In this document: positions 52,901 through 64,000 of the stretch, in pieces
Layout: each line of letters begins with the position of its first letter
Numbering within the stretch: position 1 is the stretch's first letter
Origin: Beroe ovata
Taxonomy: Eukaryota > Ctenophora > Nuda > Beroida > Beroidae
NCBI GenBank assembly: GCA_946803715.1
Contig: CAMPET010000279.1
Location: 1-64,000, forward strand
Direction of reading: 5' to 3'
DNA length: 64,000 nucleotides
Notes under the pieces: model-generated
The model's database searches: none
Told to the model about the DNA's origin: nothing
Seen by the model: the letters and a program-made list of their open reading frames with translations, nothing else
Made by a program: the position numbers and the translations under genes

Positions 52901-55900
52901 ATGGATGACACATTTGCGGAAACTTCTACATCTCTGGTTGTGGACGAGCACAGTTTGGGTCTAGTGGGAAATTGTTTGGGTGGAATGTGACCGATATACT
53001 TCAAACCCCTTCTTTCAATCTTTCAAATCGGGTCGATCCAGAAATGCCAATCCAGCAAAATAAGAAATAGTTACTCACAGGTAGATGGGAGACGAGTGCC
53101 TTGGCTCAGCCCTCTGTATGGTCGCATCTACACTAACATTGCCAGATTTCGACAAACGAGATCCTGTAACAAGCTCAGGTGTACCCGCACTGGCAGCTTC
53201 CTGAAATGCTCTCCTTTCCTCCTCCTCTGGTAAGCCATGATCAGTGATCGGTGAAACATTCAGCAACGATCTATCAAATTCTCCTGTTCTCGTACCTGTT
53301 TGGGAAATGATCGATATCAACTAAAACCATCAGATAACGGATATCAAACTGATTTAGCATATCAAATGGAAACTTGAATCACGATTCAACTGCCCGAACT
53401 AGCCTGGTTCATCTGTGAAGAGATCCATATTGGAGTCATCAATACTCGGGGATTGGATGTGAGAAGTAGCAAGGGGAGAATCTACCGCCCCGCCACGGAT
53501 TACAGCACTCGGCACTGCAACTGAACTGTTGCCGAGAGCCGATATTTCAGAAGGATTTGGCGATCGATCTCCTGACTTGAAACTCGCTATTTCGGTAGTT
53601 TCAACCTCAGGCTCCGCAGTTAATTCCGAAACAGGCATAGTATCACTGCTCTTGCGAGATGAGCGGTTAGAGTGAGAATCATTGTCCATATGAGAGTCGA
53701 CTCCCATTCTTGAACCCTTGTCCTGATCAAGGACAAGGGTTGACGACTTATTTTCCTCCATAGATTCCTGGCCATGGTCAGCACCAGTGTCGCTGTTCGG
53801 ATTATCTTGATGGTCCAATTCATCTGATAAGTCCGTTTTCTCGCTTTTCACCTTCGTAGGGCTCACTATCAGTGTACTCAGCCGTTCCTTGATGGAATTG
53901 TCCCGGCTCAGGTTCGCCAAGAACTGTGTTAGTTGAGTTATGTCCGCTTGTGATGGTAACGCTGACCTCTCTATGCAAATAGATGTTTCTTGAGTTGACG
54001 AAGATAGATCTTCCTGGGATGGGGGATGGGGTTTCTGAGTACCGATGAGGGAATTATTGTGGGCTAGGGCGGTGGGGTGACCGGTTACAGAGCTGTTTCC
54101 AGCTAAGTTCCAAATCGAGTTCCGTTTCGATCTATAGGTAGTGAGGTTGCTTGTCTTCAGGGCCGGAGTTGCAGGTATGTCGTCTGTTTCCTGTGGAGTT
54201 GAAACATTGAGTAAAAAGTGAAGGATCATACCTATCGTGCGTTAGGAATGAGTGAACGTAACACGCGCGCGTCGCGAGTTTAAATTGGCGCCAACGCGCA
54301 ATTACTCTTGAAAGTTCATGAAGGCGCGTTCCAATTTGAGAAGACCCTTTTGAGTGGCAAATTTAAAATGAAAACAAAGAATGCACCACCTGTTTCGATA
54401 CAGCATTCAATATCCGGTTCTGTGCTTGATTCAACGCACCATCTTTCCTGGCTACTAATTCAGGTGTCCATTTGTTTTTCCCCGCTTTCTTCTTCTTCGT
54501 TTCTCCACCTGTAGTCGCTCTCTTTGTTGTAAGTCCTTTACCCAAAGATAGGCTGAGAGAATCGCCAATTTCAAAACAAAGCTTTATAAGTAATCAAAGG
54601 AATTTGTAAATCATATCTTATCACGCACTTTAACTCGGCTATAGCTTCCTGGAGAGTTTTGCCGTGCTTTACAGAACACTTGAACAAGTGTCGTTTAGTT
54701 GACCTAATGCAGGAGTAAGTCTTGCCGCACAGAGGGCACACTTTTCCTGGCCCTTCTTCGACTGGCTGCTTTATTCTGAGAATGAACATGATTCATCGAC
54801 AGGGAACGTGATGAATGAAATATCGGTGTTCCTCTTGGTAATAGTTATACCTTGGAGAAGAAGGTGTCGTTTCCTTGTCTCCACTCGGAATCGCAGTTTC
54901 AGATTGAGCTCCTTCCTCTAGCGCGTCACAGCAACTAATTCAAATTCCAATTAGGATAAATTAAACGCTAATTGAGATCCTCATTAGATTAATTACAAAT
55001 CGTCACAGAGAACTGTTCTGACGGAATGATGACAACGAATTCCATCGTCAGCATTTCTACGTCACAGTCGAAAAGTGGTGTCAGCAAGTAGTGACGAATT
55101 GGTGCCTTCTCGTCACGGGGACCTGTTCTGACGAACTGGTGTCAGCGCATTCCATCGCGAGCATTCCTACGTCACAGTCGAAAAGTGGTGTCAACAAGTA
55201 GTGACGAATTGATGCATATTCGTCACAGGGGCCTGTTCTGACGAACTGTTGTCAACAGATTACATCGCCAGCATTCCTACGTCACAGTCGAAAAGTGGTG
55301 TCAGCAAGTTGTGACGAATTGATGCCTATTCGTCTCAGAGGCCTGCTCTGACGAACTGGTGTCAGCGAATTCCATAGTCACTAGTCAGCATTCATACGAC
55401 CCTACGTCACAGTATCATTATGACGTATTTATGTCAGCCGGAAGGAAGAAGTAAGCAGGTTTTAGGAGACGAAGTATCGGATTATCATGGTAATAGCAGT
55501 GGCTATAGTAGTGTGGGAAAAAGTTCGAATACCACTCAACAACTGGATCGTCAGGAGCCATCAACATTACCTGTTAACATGTCTGTTGCGCCTCTCAAAG
55601 CTGTACGACGTAATGTTCTTGTTACATATCTGGCAGAATGAGTATCCCAGGGTTTCATCTCGATCAGTTGATTTAGGAGCCGATGAGATTAGTTTCTTCT
55701 TAGAGGAGGCGATGTTCGAGGTCTTACTTTGGGCTGCATTCAAAGTATGGGCTGTAGACGATGTTTGAGCTTGTCTTTGAGAAAAGTCTGTGGGCGCCAG
55801 AACAGATGTGTTTCTAATTGGGGGCAGTTGCTTTGACAGAGGAGGGGTATCAGAAGAGGAGGCTTGAGTATCCAGAGCTGGGTTATGAAAATCATGAGCA

Positions 55901-56580
55901 ACTGTCGTCAGGGCATTGACTGATTTCGTAGTACCAACTTTGAGAGAAGATTTTCCTGAGCCGTCATTAGTGTCTCCCTCTATGTTCAGTTCGTTGTTTG
56001 TTTTCGATCTGGTCTTCACGATGTTCGTTTTCGTGAACTTCCGAAATATTTTCTTATTTGTTTCCTGAGAATGTCCCTGTTTTTCCAGTTTGATAGGAGA
56101 CAAGGACAGGTTCATCTCATTCAACCCACTCGACCCCTCCAGCAACTTTGTTGACTCATGTATCGGTCCTGACACATCATCTGACCTATTGGTAGTTGCT
56201 GACTTGACTAGTAACAAAGAATCGTCCAGATCAGAGAAATCAAGTTTCCCCTCCCGCGGAACAGAAGTTGCCCGTGATTGCAGCCCTGCCTCACCATTTT
56301 CCTGTCCACTCTCGAGCTTTATCTGTATGACGTGATTACCGGGTGGGTTTTTACGGCTACGTTTCCCGAGAGCAGTGTTACAAATCTTCAGTCCTCCGTC
56401 GCCCTCTGGTTTCCCAGCGCTATCACTCTTACCCACTCCGTTAGGGTTGATCCGCTGCTTCCTCCCCAAGACTATAGACACACGCTTGGATTTTAGCTTT
56501 GTGGGGACAAAGTCGTCATCTGAGGGCGTAGTTTCTTCGTCGCTGGAAACTTCGACTAGCACATGACGGCGTCTCTTCAT
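49955..56580 (-). CDS. SLX4: Structure-specific endonuclease scaffold SLX4 (FANCP), 15 exons
   Basis: SLX4 holds the nucleases SLX1, MUS81-EME1 and XPF-ERCC1 for crosslink repair and Holliday-junction resolution. Exons: 55571-56580, 54851-54934, 54629-54775, 54390-54552, 53404-54190, 53079-53295, 52891-52960, 52620-52806, 52192-52483, 51596-52077, 51457-51508, 50844-51347, 50679-50750, 50415-50577 and 49955-50095; total 4371 bases, 1456 residues. Seen: a basic N terminus MKRRRHVLVEVSSDEE, a UBZ4-type finger (FCQICNK ... RHVNSC) across the first junction, a second Cys2-His-Cys finger (VCPLCGKTYS ... RHLFKC), a BTB domain (about 889-985), a SAP-type motif (SEINKYGMKPLTKKKAI) and the C-terminal SLX1-binding domain (KILQYEPIDIIQIK ... 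VPLIAQVLDDQGITYF). The order matches animal SLX4. The intron after the exon 53404-54190 has a GC donor. Confidence 0.92.
54990..55425. repeat. Tandem satellite, 110-bp unit, in SLX4 intron 1
   Basis: Units restart with AAAAGTGGTGTCA at 55071, 55181 and 55291, so the period is 110 bp. Each has the inverted pair GTGACGAATT and TCGTCAC and the motif CCTACGTCAC. It is clearly the same family as the array at 2310-2828 but forms its own, more homogeneous subfamily. Confidence 0.9.
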
Positions 56581-56870
56581 GGTACTGTCTCGATCATTGC
56601 TATGGGTGAATTTTACTTGTGAATAGGTACAATGATTATCAAAACTTAAAAAATCAGATGATATCCTAAAAATCTGAACAAATGATACTCTTATGCTTGG
56701 ATAATATGATTAACTCTTTGGTGACAGAGGAAGGCGCAAATTTTAAATTCTAAATTTATTTGAAAACAAGAATAGAAATGGAATAATTGAGCCCTAGGTG
56801 TCCTATAATAGGACATCTTGAGACTTGATCCACAGCTATAATTAGCTTATCGGAACCGTCAAGTTGAGTG

Positions 56871-59800
56871 TTATCTCCAAGAAGAGAAAGAGGAAGAAGT
56901 GTTAGTGTTGAAGCCGCCAGAGTTGCTTTGCCCTGTGTTGCCGCCACCTAAGAAACCACCACTTTGACCAGTGTTGCCACTCAGAAATCCTCCAGAGTTC
57001 TGGTTGCTCAAATTACCAAAACCTGCAGATTGAACAACATGAGTTAGAATGGGAGATTATACAATTGAGAGCAAAGCAATCCGGCATAAGTATCCGAATT
57101 CCCCTAAATTAGATTTACCGGTAGGAGCAGAAGTACCAGATCCGAATATACCGCCGCCAGATGCCGCAACGCCACCGAATGTTGGCCCACTGCCAGAATT
57201 TCCGCCACCAAACCCAGTACTCGATCCGAACACAGAACCCCCCATTGATTGATTTCCAAAGCTCTGTGCTGCTGCCGACGTCCCTCCAAATGCACCCGCA
57301 CTACCAAATGCTGGTGCTGACCCGAAACCCTGAGTTGATCCGAAGGATGGACCGGAACCGAAAGAAGGCGCGGATCCAAATGCTGGAGCGCCTCCAAACG
57401 CTGACTGGTTGTTATTAGACCCAAATCCTGTTGGAAGTCTAGGTATTGAATTTTATATACACAGATTTCATATAACAAATCTATGGCATTATACTGAATA
57501 CAGCAGTGTCGATTTATCTTAAACCTGACGATGAAATAGATGTTCCGAATCCTGAAGAAGTGGTTGTGCTAGTAGCTGTTCCGCTACCTAAGAGGCTGCT
57601 GCCGGATCCAAATCCAGAACTTGTGGTAGATCCAAAGATATTGGTCGTAGGGGCTGAACCAAAGATATTGGTGTTCGGTGATGCCCCAAAACCTCCTGAT
57701 GAGGAAGCTGTGACAGCTCCGAACAAACCACTCGAGTTGTTAGAAGCACCCCCGAAAATGCCACTCGCTGTTGTTGTTGTCACTGCTGTTGATGGAGAAC
57801 CAAAAATGTTACTTGACGCTGTTTGGGATGAACCAAAAAGTCCTCCAGAAGTGACTGTAGTAGCTGGGGAACCAAAAAGACCACTGGAAGCAGAAGATGC
57901 TGAACCGAACAGCCCACTGGATGTACTTGCAGGTGAACCAAATAGCCCGCCTGATGAAGAAGTTGGAGTAGCTCCAAAGAGTCCGCCCGAATCAGTTGGC
58001 TTTGTTGAACCAAATAGTGCACCAGAGGACGCTGTGCTTGTACTGCTGAATAGATTATTCCCGGCAGAAATAACAGCAGTAGTTGTGGTGTTGAAAATTC
58101 CACTGTTTGGGCTCGATCCAGTTGAAAATATATTTGTTGAAACTTCAGGAGCAGATACCGAAGTTGTAACGGGACTCCCAAACAATTTGTTGGTGGAGGA
58201 AGCAGGCTTATCTCCAAATAGATTTGATGCGAAAGGGTTGGACCCACTCTTTGCTCCAAAGCTATCCGAGGATTCACTCTCAGCTTGTGTTAGTGAAAGA
58301 CCGCCAAATACGTTATTAGTAGAGGTTTCAGTTGAATTCTCTGAGGTCGATATCTTCAGATCAAACAGACCCCCCTCATCTGAAATACATGTAATTACGG
58401 GCAATCAAGTTCTCTTATTTCAAGCAAAATAAAGATTTAGAATTCTGCAACCCATCTTCCGAACAATGAATATTTTTTGGACTCACCTTTGTTTTCCTTG
58501 GAATCAGGGCCAAAGAGAGACTTCACAGCCGGCGGGTTTTGTTTGAGAGGTTCGCTTAAAGCAGGCTTAGTTTCCACTTTGCCAACTTCAGTTGTTTGTG
58601 GGGGCGTTACTGGAGACTTTTCTTGGCTACTGGTGAGACTGCCTCCAATACTTGGCGAGCTATCTTTCTTCTCGTTTTTATCAGCCTTCTGAACCGGAGC
58701 GAAAAATCCAAGAGTTGATCCTCCAGAACCTATGGGGCTGTCGCTGCTCAAGGAACTAAAAATATTCCCTGTCGTGGTTGAAGAATTGGCGAGTGCAAAT
58801 ATATTGGTAGACGACGGTGCAGCAGCGAATAGAGAATCTTTTTTGGATTCATCTGTTTTTTCTGATGCAACATTTGCCACGGGAGACAAGAATATGTTAG
58901 GTTCATTTTTGGGATCGTCAGGCGGGTTTGATGGCTCGTCAGGTTCAGTGCTTGCAGTACTTGAGCTTGCTTTCACATCAGTTTCGGAAGCAGCTGAGGA
59001 TGCTCTTGATTCACTCGACTCTTCAGAGGAGCCGTTATAATCAAGCGACTCAACCGCTTCTTTCCTTGATTCATTAAACTCTGCTGCAGGAACACCAAAG
59101 ACTGGAAAGCTATCAGATGGTGAACTTGGGCGATTTGATGGAGCAGGTTTTAATCCTCCGAATAAGTTGGATTGTGTCGGGGTCTGCGTTCTTGGAGTCA
59201 CAAGAATAGGAGCTGTTTTAGATCCAAGTTGAGCACTATTCAGAGGTGGCGTTGACACTGGGGCAAACAAACCAGTACTGGAAGCGGGGGGCTGGGTTCC
59301 AAATATTGATTTGCCATCAACAACAGGTGTTTTAACTGCTCCCAAACCTTGCTGACTTGTTCCAAATCCGAACAATCCAGAACTCGGTTCAGCAGATAAG
59401 ACAGTTGCCGTATTACTTTTTGGGGATGTAGAATTAGTTTTTGGCAGGCCGAACAGAGACGTTCCTGCTGGTGATGGACCTCCTATAGCCGGTATTCCAA
59501 ATAAACTTGGGACTGATGTTGGTTGTGTAACAGCAACTATGTCCTTGCTGACAGCAGCAATCGGTTGGATCACGGCATTTGGAGCTTGGCCAGGTGCAAT
59601 GGGTCCTTTAGTTCTCATCACAGGAACGAATTTCTCGGTATAAGAAGTATCTGCCTGAGTCAGCGACGAATCTTTCTCCTTTTGGACAAAGTCGACCATC
59701 TTACTCACAAGTTCTTTAGCTCCTTTCACCTTCTCCTCAGAGCTGGGAATGACCTGTGGTGTAGATGGCATATACTTCAACACAACAGACGGAACTCTGT

Positions 59801-62800
59801 CGTCACTTTCGATAAGTTTTGAAGGATCCTCGGAATCGAATTTGGGCTTTTCACTGTAAGAGAGAACAGGAATTCCAAATTTCACTGGATCAGGTTTAGT
59901 TGCATGGTGTTGATTGATATTGTCAGGACTTGGGACATCAGAATCGGCATTGCCATTTTCTGACATTGTCAGTGGAACTGTTTGTTTGCTATAGTTTGAG
60001 TTGAAGCTGGAAATATTCAACTTAGCCGGAGATGTAACAACTTTTGACTTTGGCTTGTGGCTTTCAAAAACACATTTCAATATTCTTTGCTTCATTGGGG
60101 ATATTGCTTTTGCAGCCTGTGGCTTGGGAGGCGATTTAGCAACCGGTCTCAAAGTCAAGTTAGACAACTGTTCAAGAAGAGTATGAATAAGCTTCTCCTG
60201 TTCATTAGATATGACTCGATGCTGTGACAACGTTTTATAGATAGTTCTTGAAGTTGGAGTGGACTTTTTACTGGAATGCATATTTTCCCATTCAGTATCA
60301 AGTTGTAAGTTAAGTTCGTCGACCAATGATTGCATTTGAGCAAACTTAGCAAAGAGGTCATCACGGAGCTTCTTTGTCATTTTATCAAGAGGTCTGGATT
60401 TTAGAAGAGCAATGTAGGAGGGATCATTGTAGCAGTTGTAATAACCTTTCGATTCTTCTAACGACGCCAACGCAACCAACAATGTATCTTTGTCATTATA
60501 CACCTCAACATTGATTGTACTGATAATTTCGTGAACAGCCGACAATTTCTGTTCCATGAGTTTCATTTTCTCATTAACAGCTTTCATTTCTTCAGTGCTC
60601 AAAATGTCCCTAACATCTTCCAGTCCTTTTGAAGCGGCTTTATGCTGTTCAAGCTCAGCTGAAAACTTACTTATCTCATCTGATATGCTTTTGGCGAACA
60701 CGCTATCGAGATTTGCATGATTTTCTTGAAGATTCTTCTTCGACTTTTCAGGTAAGGCAGCGTTTTGTTTTTCAACCGACTTACTTGCCAAAGTCACTGA
60801 CTGTTTGTGACTCAAAGGTTGTTTCACAACTTTATTCTCCTCACTCATAACTTTGGTTTGAGGCAAGGAAGCAAGCAGACCTGACGTCTGGCTATCCGAT
60901 TTGACCTCCGGGACAGTGGGTAATTTAGCTCCAAAACCTGATAATGGCGCTGAAGAAGGTGCTACAGGAGCTGGTGCTGATGGCAACGTCGGCACAACCA
61001 GTTTTGATGTGGTATTCACAGGATTTGCTCCAAATAGCGGCAGCTTTGCAGGCTCCTGTTTTGAAACGTCCGGTTTTGTCATATTACTCTGCAAACTGAT
61101 GAGAGATTTGCTGCGAGCTGGGGGAAGCGCTGGTGCCACCTCCTCAACAGCGACAAGTGACTCCTTCTCATTCAAGTTCATAAGTCTGAAGGAAGCAAGA
61201 ACACCTTCAGACGTTAGTGCTAGAAGCACGGGGCATGGTTCAATAGCTTTTTCATTAACGGAAAAAGGCTGATTGTAGTTGTAGTCTATACACATTCCTA
61301 CAGGGTATGTTGGCTCCCCATCTGCGTATGGCATTTCGGCACGTGAACCTTCGTCAAGGTTGAATAAAAATTGGCCACTCTTGTCAGGAACACTTCCAAT
61401 TACGGCTAATTCTATCCCACGACTACAACCCAAGATGAGAGTGTTCCATGGCAATATCTGAGCAAATAGAACACTTATACTACGCCCTGCTTCTGAGTAG
61501 AAGATATCGTCAAAATCATTGAACTTTGTTGGAATGTTCTTGTCTTTTTGCTGAAAAAATACATTTTAAAAGTTTTGTAATCGTATACCAAATTTACTAG
61601 ATGCATCGATACCTAACAAAGTTTAAATTAGAGGATGGTGTAACTAACGTTTTGTACATGAACTACTTTGATTGTGTCGTTGTGTTCATAAACAGCAATG
61701 TACTCAAAGGTACTGATCCAAAAGATGTCCCTGGCAACGATAAGCAGTTGAAGGATAAGATTTTTCATAGTCAATTCCAACGATAATAAGTCGCTGCATG
61801 CTTGCAGGGTCGGTTCAAACTTACCTAACCAATGCAGTGCCACTAAACAAAGTAGTTGGTGCTTGTGTACACCTTGCTTCATCAAGAGTAGGCTTCAGGT
61901 TGAATATTTTGCCATCGTTGGTTCCCACTGCAAGTTGTTTACCCTGAAGAATTTTATTAAATACTGTTATGCTAATGCAATTTCTCCATGTCTGTTCACA
62001 ACAATAACCAATTCTGGATAGGATTTGGTAGGATTTGGAGATTAATGACTTCATTCCCCTTATTATTGCTGGTCATATGGAGCAAAGAGTTTCAAATAAC
62101 TATACCTTGGAACTCCATGACAAGCAACTTGCTCCAAATGTTGGTTTAGTGTTGATTCTTGTCAGAGAATCCCCTTTCATTTCCCAAACAGTAACCTCTC
62201 CCGTAACAGTAGCTGTTGCTAGCACAGTAGGCAGTCCTGGGTTCCACATTATGTCAGTGCCTGAAAATAGTGAACACAAAATCAAACAAATTAGAGTATC
62301 ACTGTTGAACAAATAAATGCTGTGGCAAGTTTTGTTTTGGATAAAATTGATTATCCTCCCTTACATGTTGCCTGCTGAGATACTTGAGCAAAAACTGAAG
62401 GAGTGTTTTCTAGAGATCGAACATCAATAAGGGAAATCTTCTTGTCCAAGGTAACTGCTGCTATGACCAAGTTATCACATGAGATGGCCACATGTGATAT
62501 TATACTTGGAAAAGTGAGAACTGCAACTGGCAATGGAGCATCTGCTGTAGCTGATGCCTTGTTGCTTGTGAATATAGTGTGTATGTCTGTCTTCTTGAAC
62601 ACCTTGATCTCTGAAAAGCACTTACTCATCAAAAGGTGAACCAATCAATATCCTTACATCTGGGTATTTGATATTGTAACTACTCACCCATTTCATTAGC
62701 AATTAAGATGTGACCATATTTTGTTGATCCTAGTAGTTGACATCGTTCAATTTCTGTTCTTCTGCTGAGACCAATTTTTGGCAAAAACTTGCATCCAAAA

Positions 62801-62826
62801 TGCTTAACTTCACAATCAAGCTCCAT
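56871..62826 (-). CDS. NUP214: Nuclear pore FG protein NUP214, nine exons
   Basis: NUP214 is a cytoplasmic-face nucleoporin that binds DDX19 through its N-terminal propeller and CRM1 through its FG repeats. Exons: 62688-62826, 62365-62610, 62106-62260, 61825-61943, 61649-61793, 58487-61550, 57525-58379, 57119-57427 and 56871-57022; total 5184 bases, 1727 residues. The first 300 or so residues are propeller-like (HVAISCDNLVIAAVTLDKKI, WNPGLPTVLATATVTGEVTV, QLAVGTNDGKIFNLKPTL). A coiled-coil centre follows (EISKFSAELEQHKAASKGLE, MKLMEQKLSAVHEI), and then dense LFG, GLFG and FG repeats. The protein ends FSSWR, close to the human ending. The start is the first ATG with a protein-like context; an extra 5' exon is possible. 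The 3.1-kb exon is unusually large for this region. Confidence 0.95.
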
Positions 62827-64000
62827 GACTGACAGGATGATGAAAGTTGAAATTTTCCAAAGCAAAGTTTCCAACTATATAAACGAAAATGATAAAGAGC
62901 TTGCAACAAAATCAGTCACATCTATATAGAGGAATACAAATAAATCAAGAATTCAAACACAGTCTGAATTGTAAGAGTAAGAACATCACTCTGCACTCAT
63001 TGTCTTTCAGCTTTTATTCATCATTTCCTACCACTTCGTACCAAATTACTGCTCCCTCTTATAACTTATCCCCTTCCCCAGGTATTCTATTCTTGCTTAT
63101 GCCTTACTTTTGTCCAATTTCAATGTTTAGGCTGTACACACTACACAGATGACAACTAGCAAGTTGAACAAACTATTTTATAACAGAATCTCTTGCTGCT
63201 TAGTGCTTACTACAAGTTTTACCTATAAGGATCTTGTTGGTGTTCAAGTATGTAGTCTAGATGATGATTTCTCAAAGAATTTTTTGATTACAGTCCTGTG
63301 ACAGCAGGGCCTAGCGTAACCAGGCCAACTGTCATCAACCTGGGAAGGTTCGAATATGTGCGCTACGCCTCACATTACATGCCCGTGCCCACGTAGCATG
63401 TTTCAATCTACATAAATAAAATAAATAAAATAAAAGGATAATGGTATTTAACCATCACGATTCTCTGAAACACTGAAAAAACTAGCATTCGCAGCTATTG
63501 AAAAACGCCACCTTTATACTTAGGCGTCCAATAATGAATCCAAGAATTCATTCAATGCATTCATAATTCATAGCTATTTGGCCATTGGCTATCGATGATA
63601 TAAGAACTAAGAAGGAGCTCTACGAAAACTGACCGCTCAAAATCGCGAATTTTGCGATTTTTCCTGCCTAGGCGCGCAGCGCCGCGCGCCGAGTTGGCTG
63701 TCGATGATAGGCAAAAGCGCCTGCTGAGAATTTCATTGCGCGCGCGCCGCAGTTATCATTATTCTTCGCTGGTGCTCGCCGCTTTGTCGATCGATAGAAG
63801 ACCTCGACCCTGTCGAGAACTTCGTTTTGCGCGCCGCGCGCGGCGCAAACTTCGCGTTCGCATCAGCGAGGTCGCGGTCTGGCATCGCCCGACAACTCGC
63901 AGTTTCGCGGCTCGAGTCAACTGGGACTGGCATCGCCTGGCATGGGCAAGCGCGATCCGAGCGCTGAGTGTTTGGGTCACGCAGTGCAGGAAGAGGAGAA
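62827..64000. other. Upstream of NUP214, then GC-rich repeats
   Basis: 62827-63290 is AT-rich and would hold the NUP214 promoter; no exon is supported. At 63295-63330 a fragment with AGGGCCTAGCGTAACCAGGC resembles part of 30640-30710. From about 63650 to the window end lies GC-rich foldback sequence. Confidence 0.5.
63650..63960. repeat. GC-rich foldback element, copy 4
   Basis: It carries GGCTGTCGATGATAGGC, GAGAATTTCATTGCGCGCGC, CCCTGTCGAGAACTTCGTTT and the flank GTCTGGCATCGCCCGAC, the same blocks in the same order as copies 1 and 2. The open frames here, on the minus strand, are shadows of the repeat. Confidence 0.7.

Noticed and set aside
57506-58432. A 308-residue plus-strand open frame rich in Pro, Val and Glu
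   Set aside because: It is the antisense shadow of the FG-repeat exon of NUP214, whose minus-strand frame has splice sites and the FG pattern.
63733-63980. Arg/Ala-rich minus-strand open frames
   Set aside because: They are translations of the GC-rich foldback repeat; a similar frame appears wherever the repeat does.

Overview
This window is nuclear DNA of an invertebrate animal. Genes are split by short GT-AG introns (mostly 45-760 bp), and the protein set is animal: a tetraspanin with a CCG loop, a secreted protein with F5/8-type, Sushi, EGF and ZP domains, NUP214, SLX4, a CLC-6/7-type transporter and LUC7L3. Short introns, many small GC-rich inverted-repeat elements and marked differences between two near-identical blocks would fit an outbred marine animal such as a sponge, but the sequence does not fix the phylum.

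Layout. 1-532: 3' end of a MYND zinc-finger gene (+). 1244-2175: 3' exons of mitochondrial ATP synthase alpha (-), cut off by an unresolved base and a 107-bp tandem repeat. 5187-6630: 3' part of a coiled-coil gene (+). 8517-11495: a CR1/L2-like LINE between two single-N joins. 12346-15169: three genes with uninterrupted coding regions, NUBP1, PPT1 and eIF1 (+). 15625-18814: LUC7L3 (+, 9 exons). 20350-29084: a CLC chloride/proton exchanger (+), whose middle exons are present twice in tandem around a single N. 29709-31287: an unrecognised 259-residue protein (+). 33094-41223: a tetraspanin (+) whose second intron holds a 709-base gap and a Ty3/Gypsy element (34252-38556, -). 42375-49493: uridine phosphorylase (-, 8 exons), with a complete F5/8-Sushi-EGF-EGF-ZP gene (44004-46684, +) nested in its sixth intron. 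49955-56580: SLX4 (-, 15 exons). 56871-62826: NUP214 (-, 9 exons). The last kilobase holds GC-rich interspersed repeats.

The genes are mostly unrelated housekeeping functions: mitochondrial ATP synthesis, cytosolic Fe-S assembly, lysosomal depalmitoylation, translation start, splicing, endolysosomal chloride/proton exchange, pyrimidine salvage, DNA-repair nuclease scaffolding and nuclear export. I see no operon-like logic. Exon models for LUC7L3, tetraspanin, uridine phosphorylase, SLX4, NUP214, the ZP gene and the 259-residue gene were built by hand; in each, exon lengths and phases sum to a whole number of codons.

Eight isolated N bases (2829, 3619, 5186, 8516, 11496, 24220, 26565, 38557) mark places where unlike sequence is joined. 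Several odd structures here (the CLC duplication, the LINE edges, the LTR edges) may reflect assembly rather than biology.
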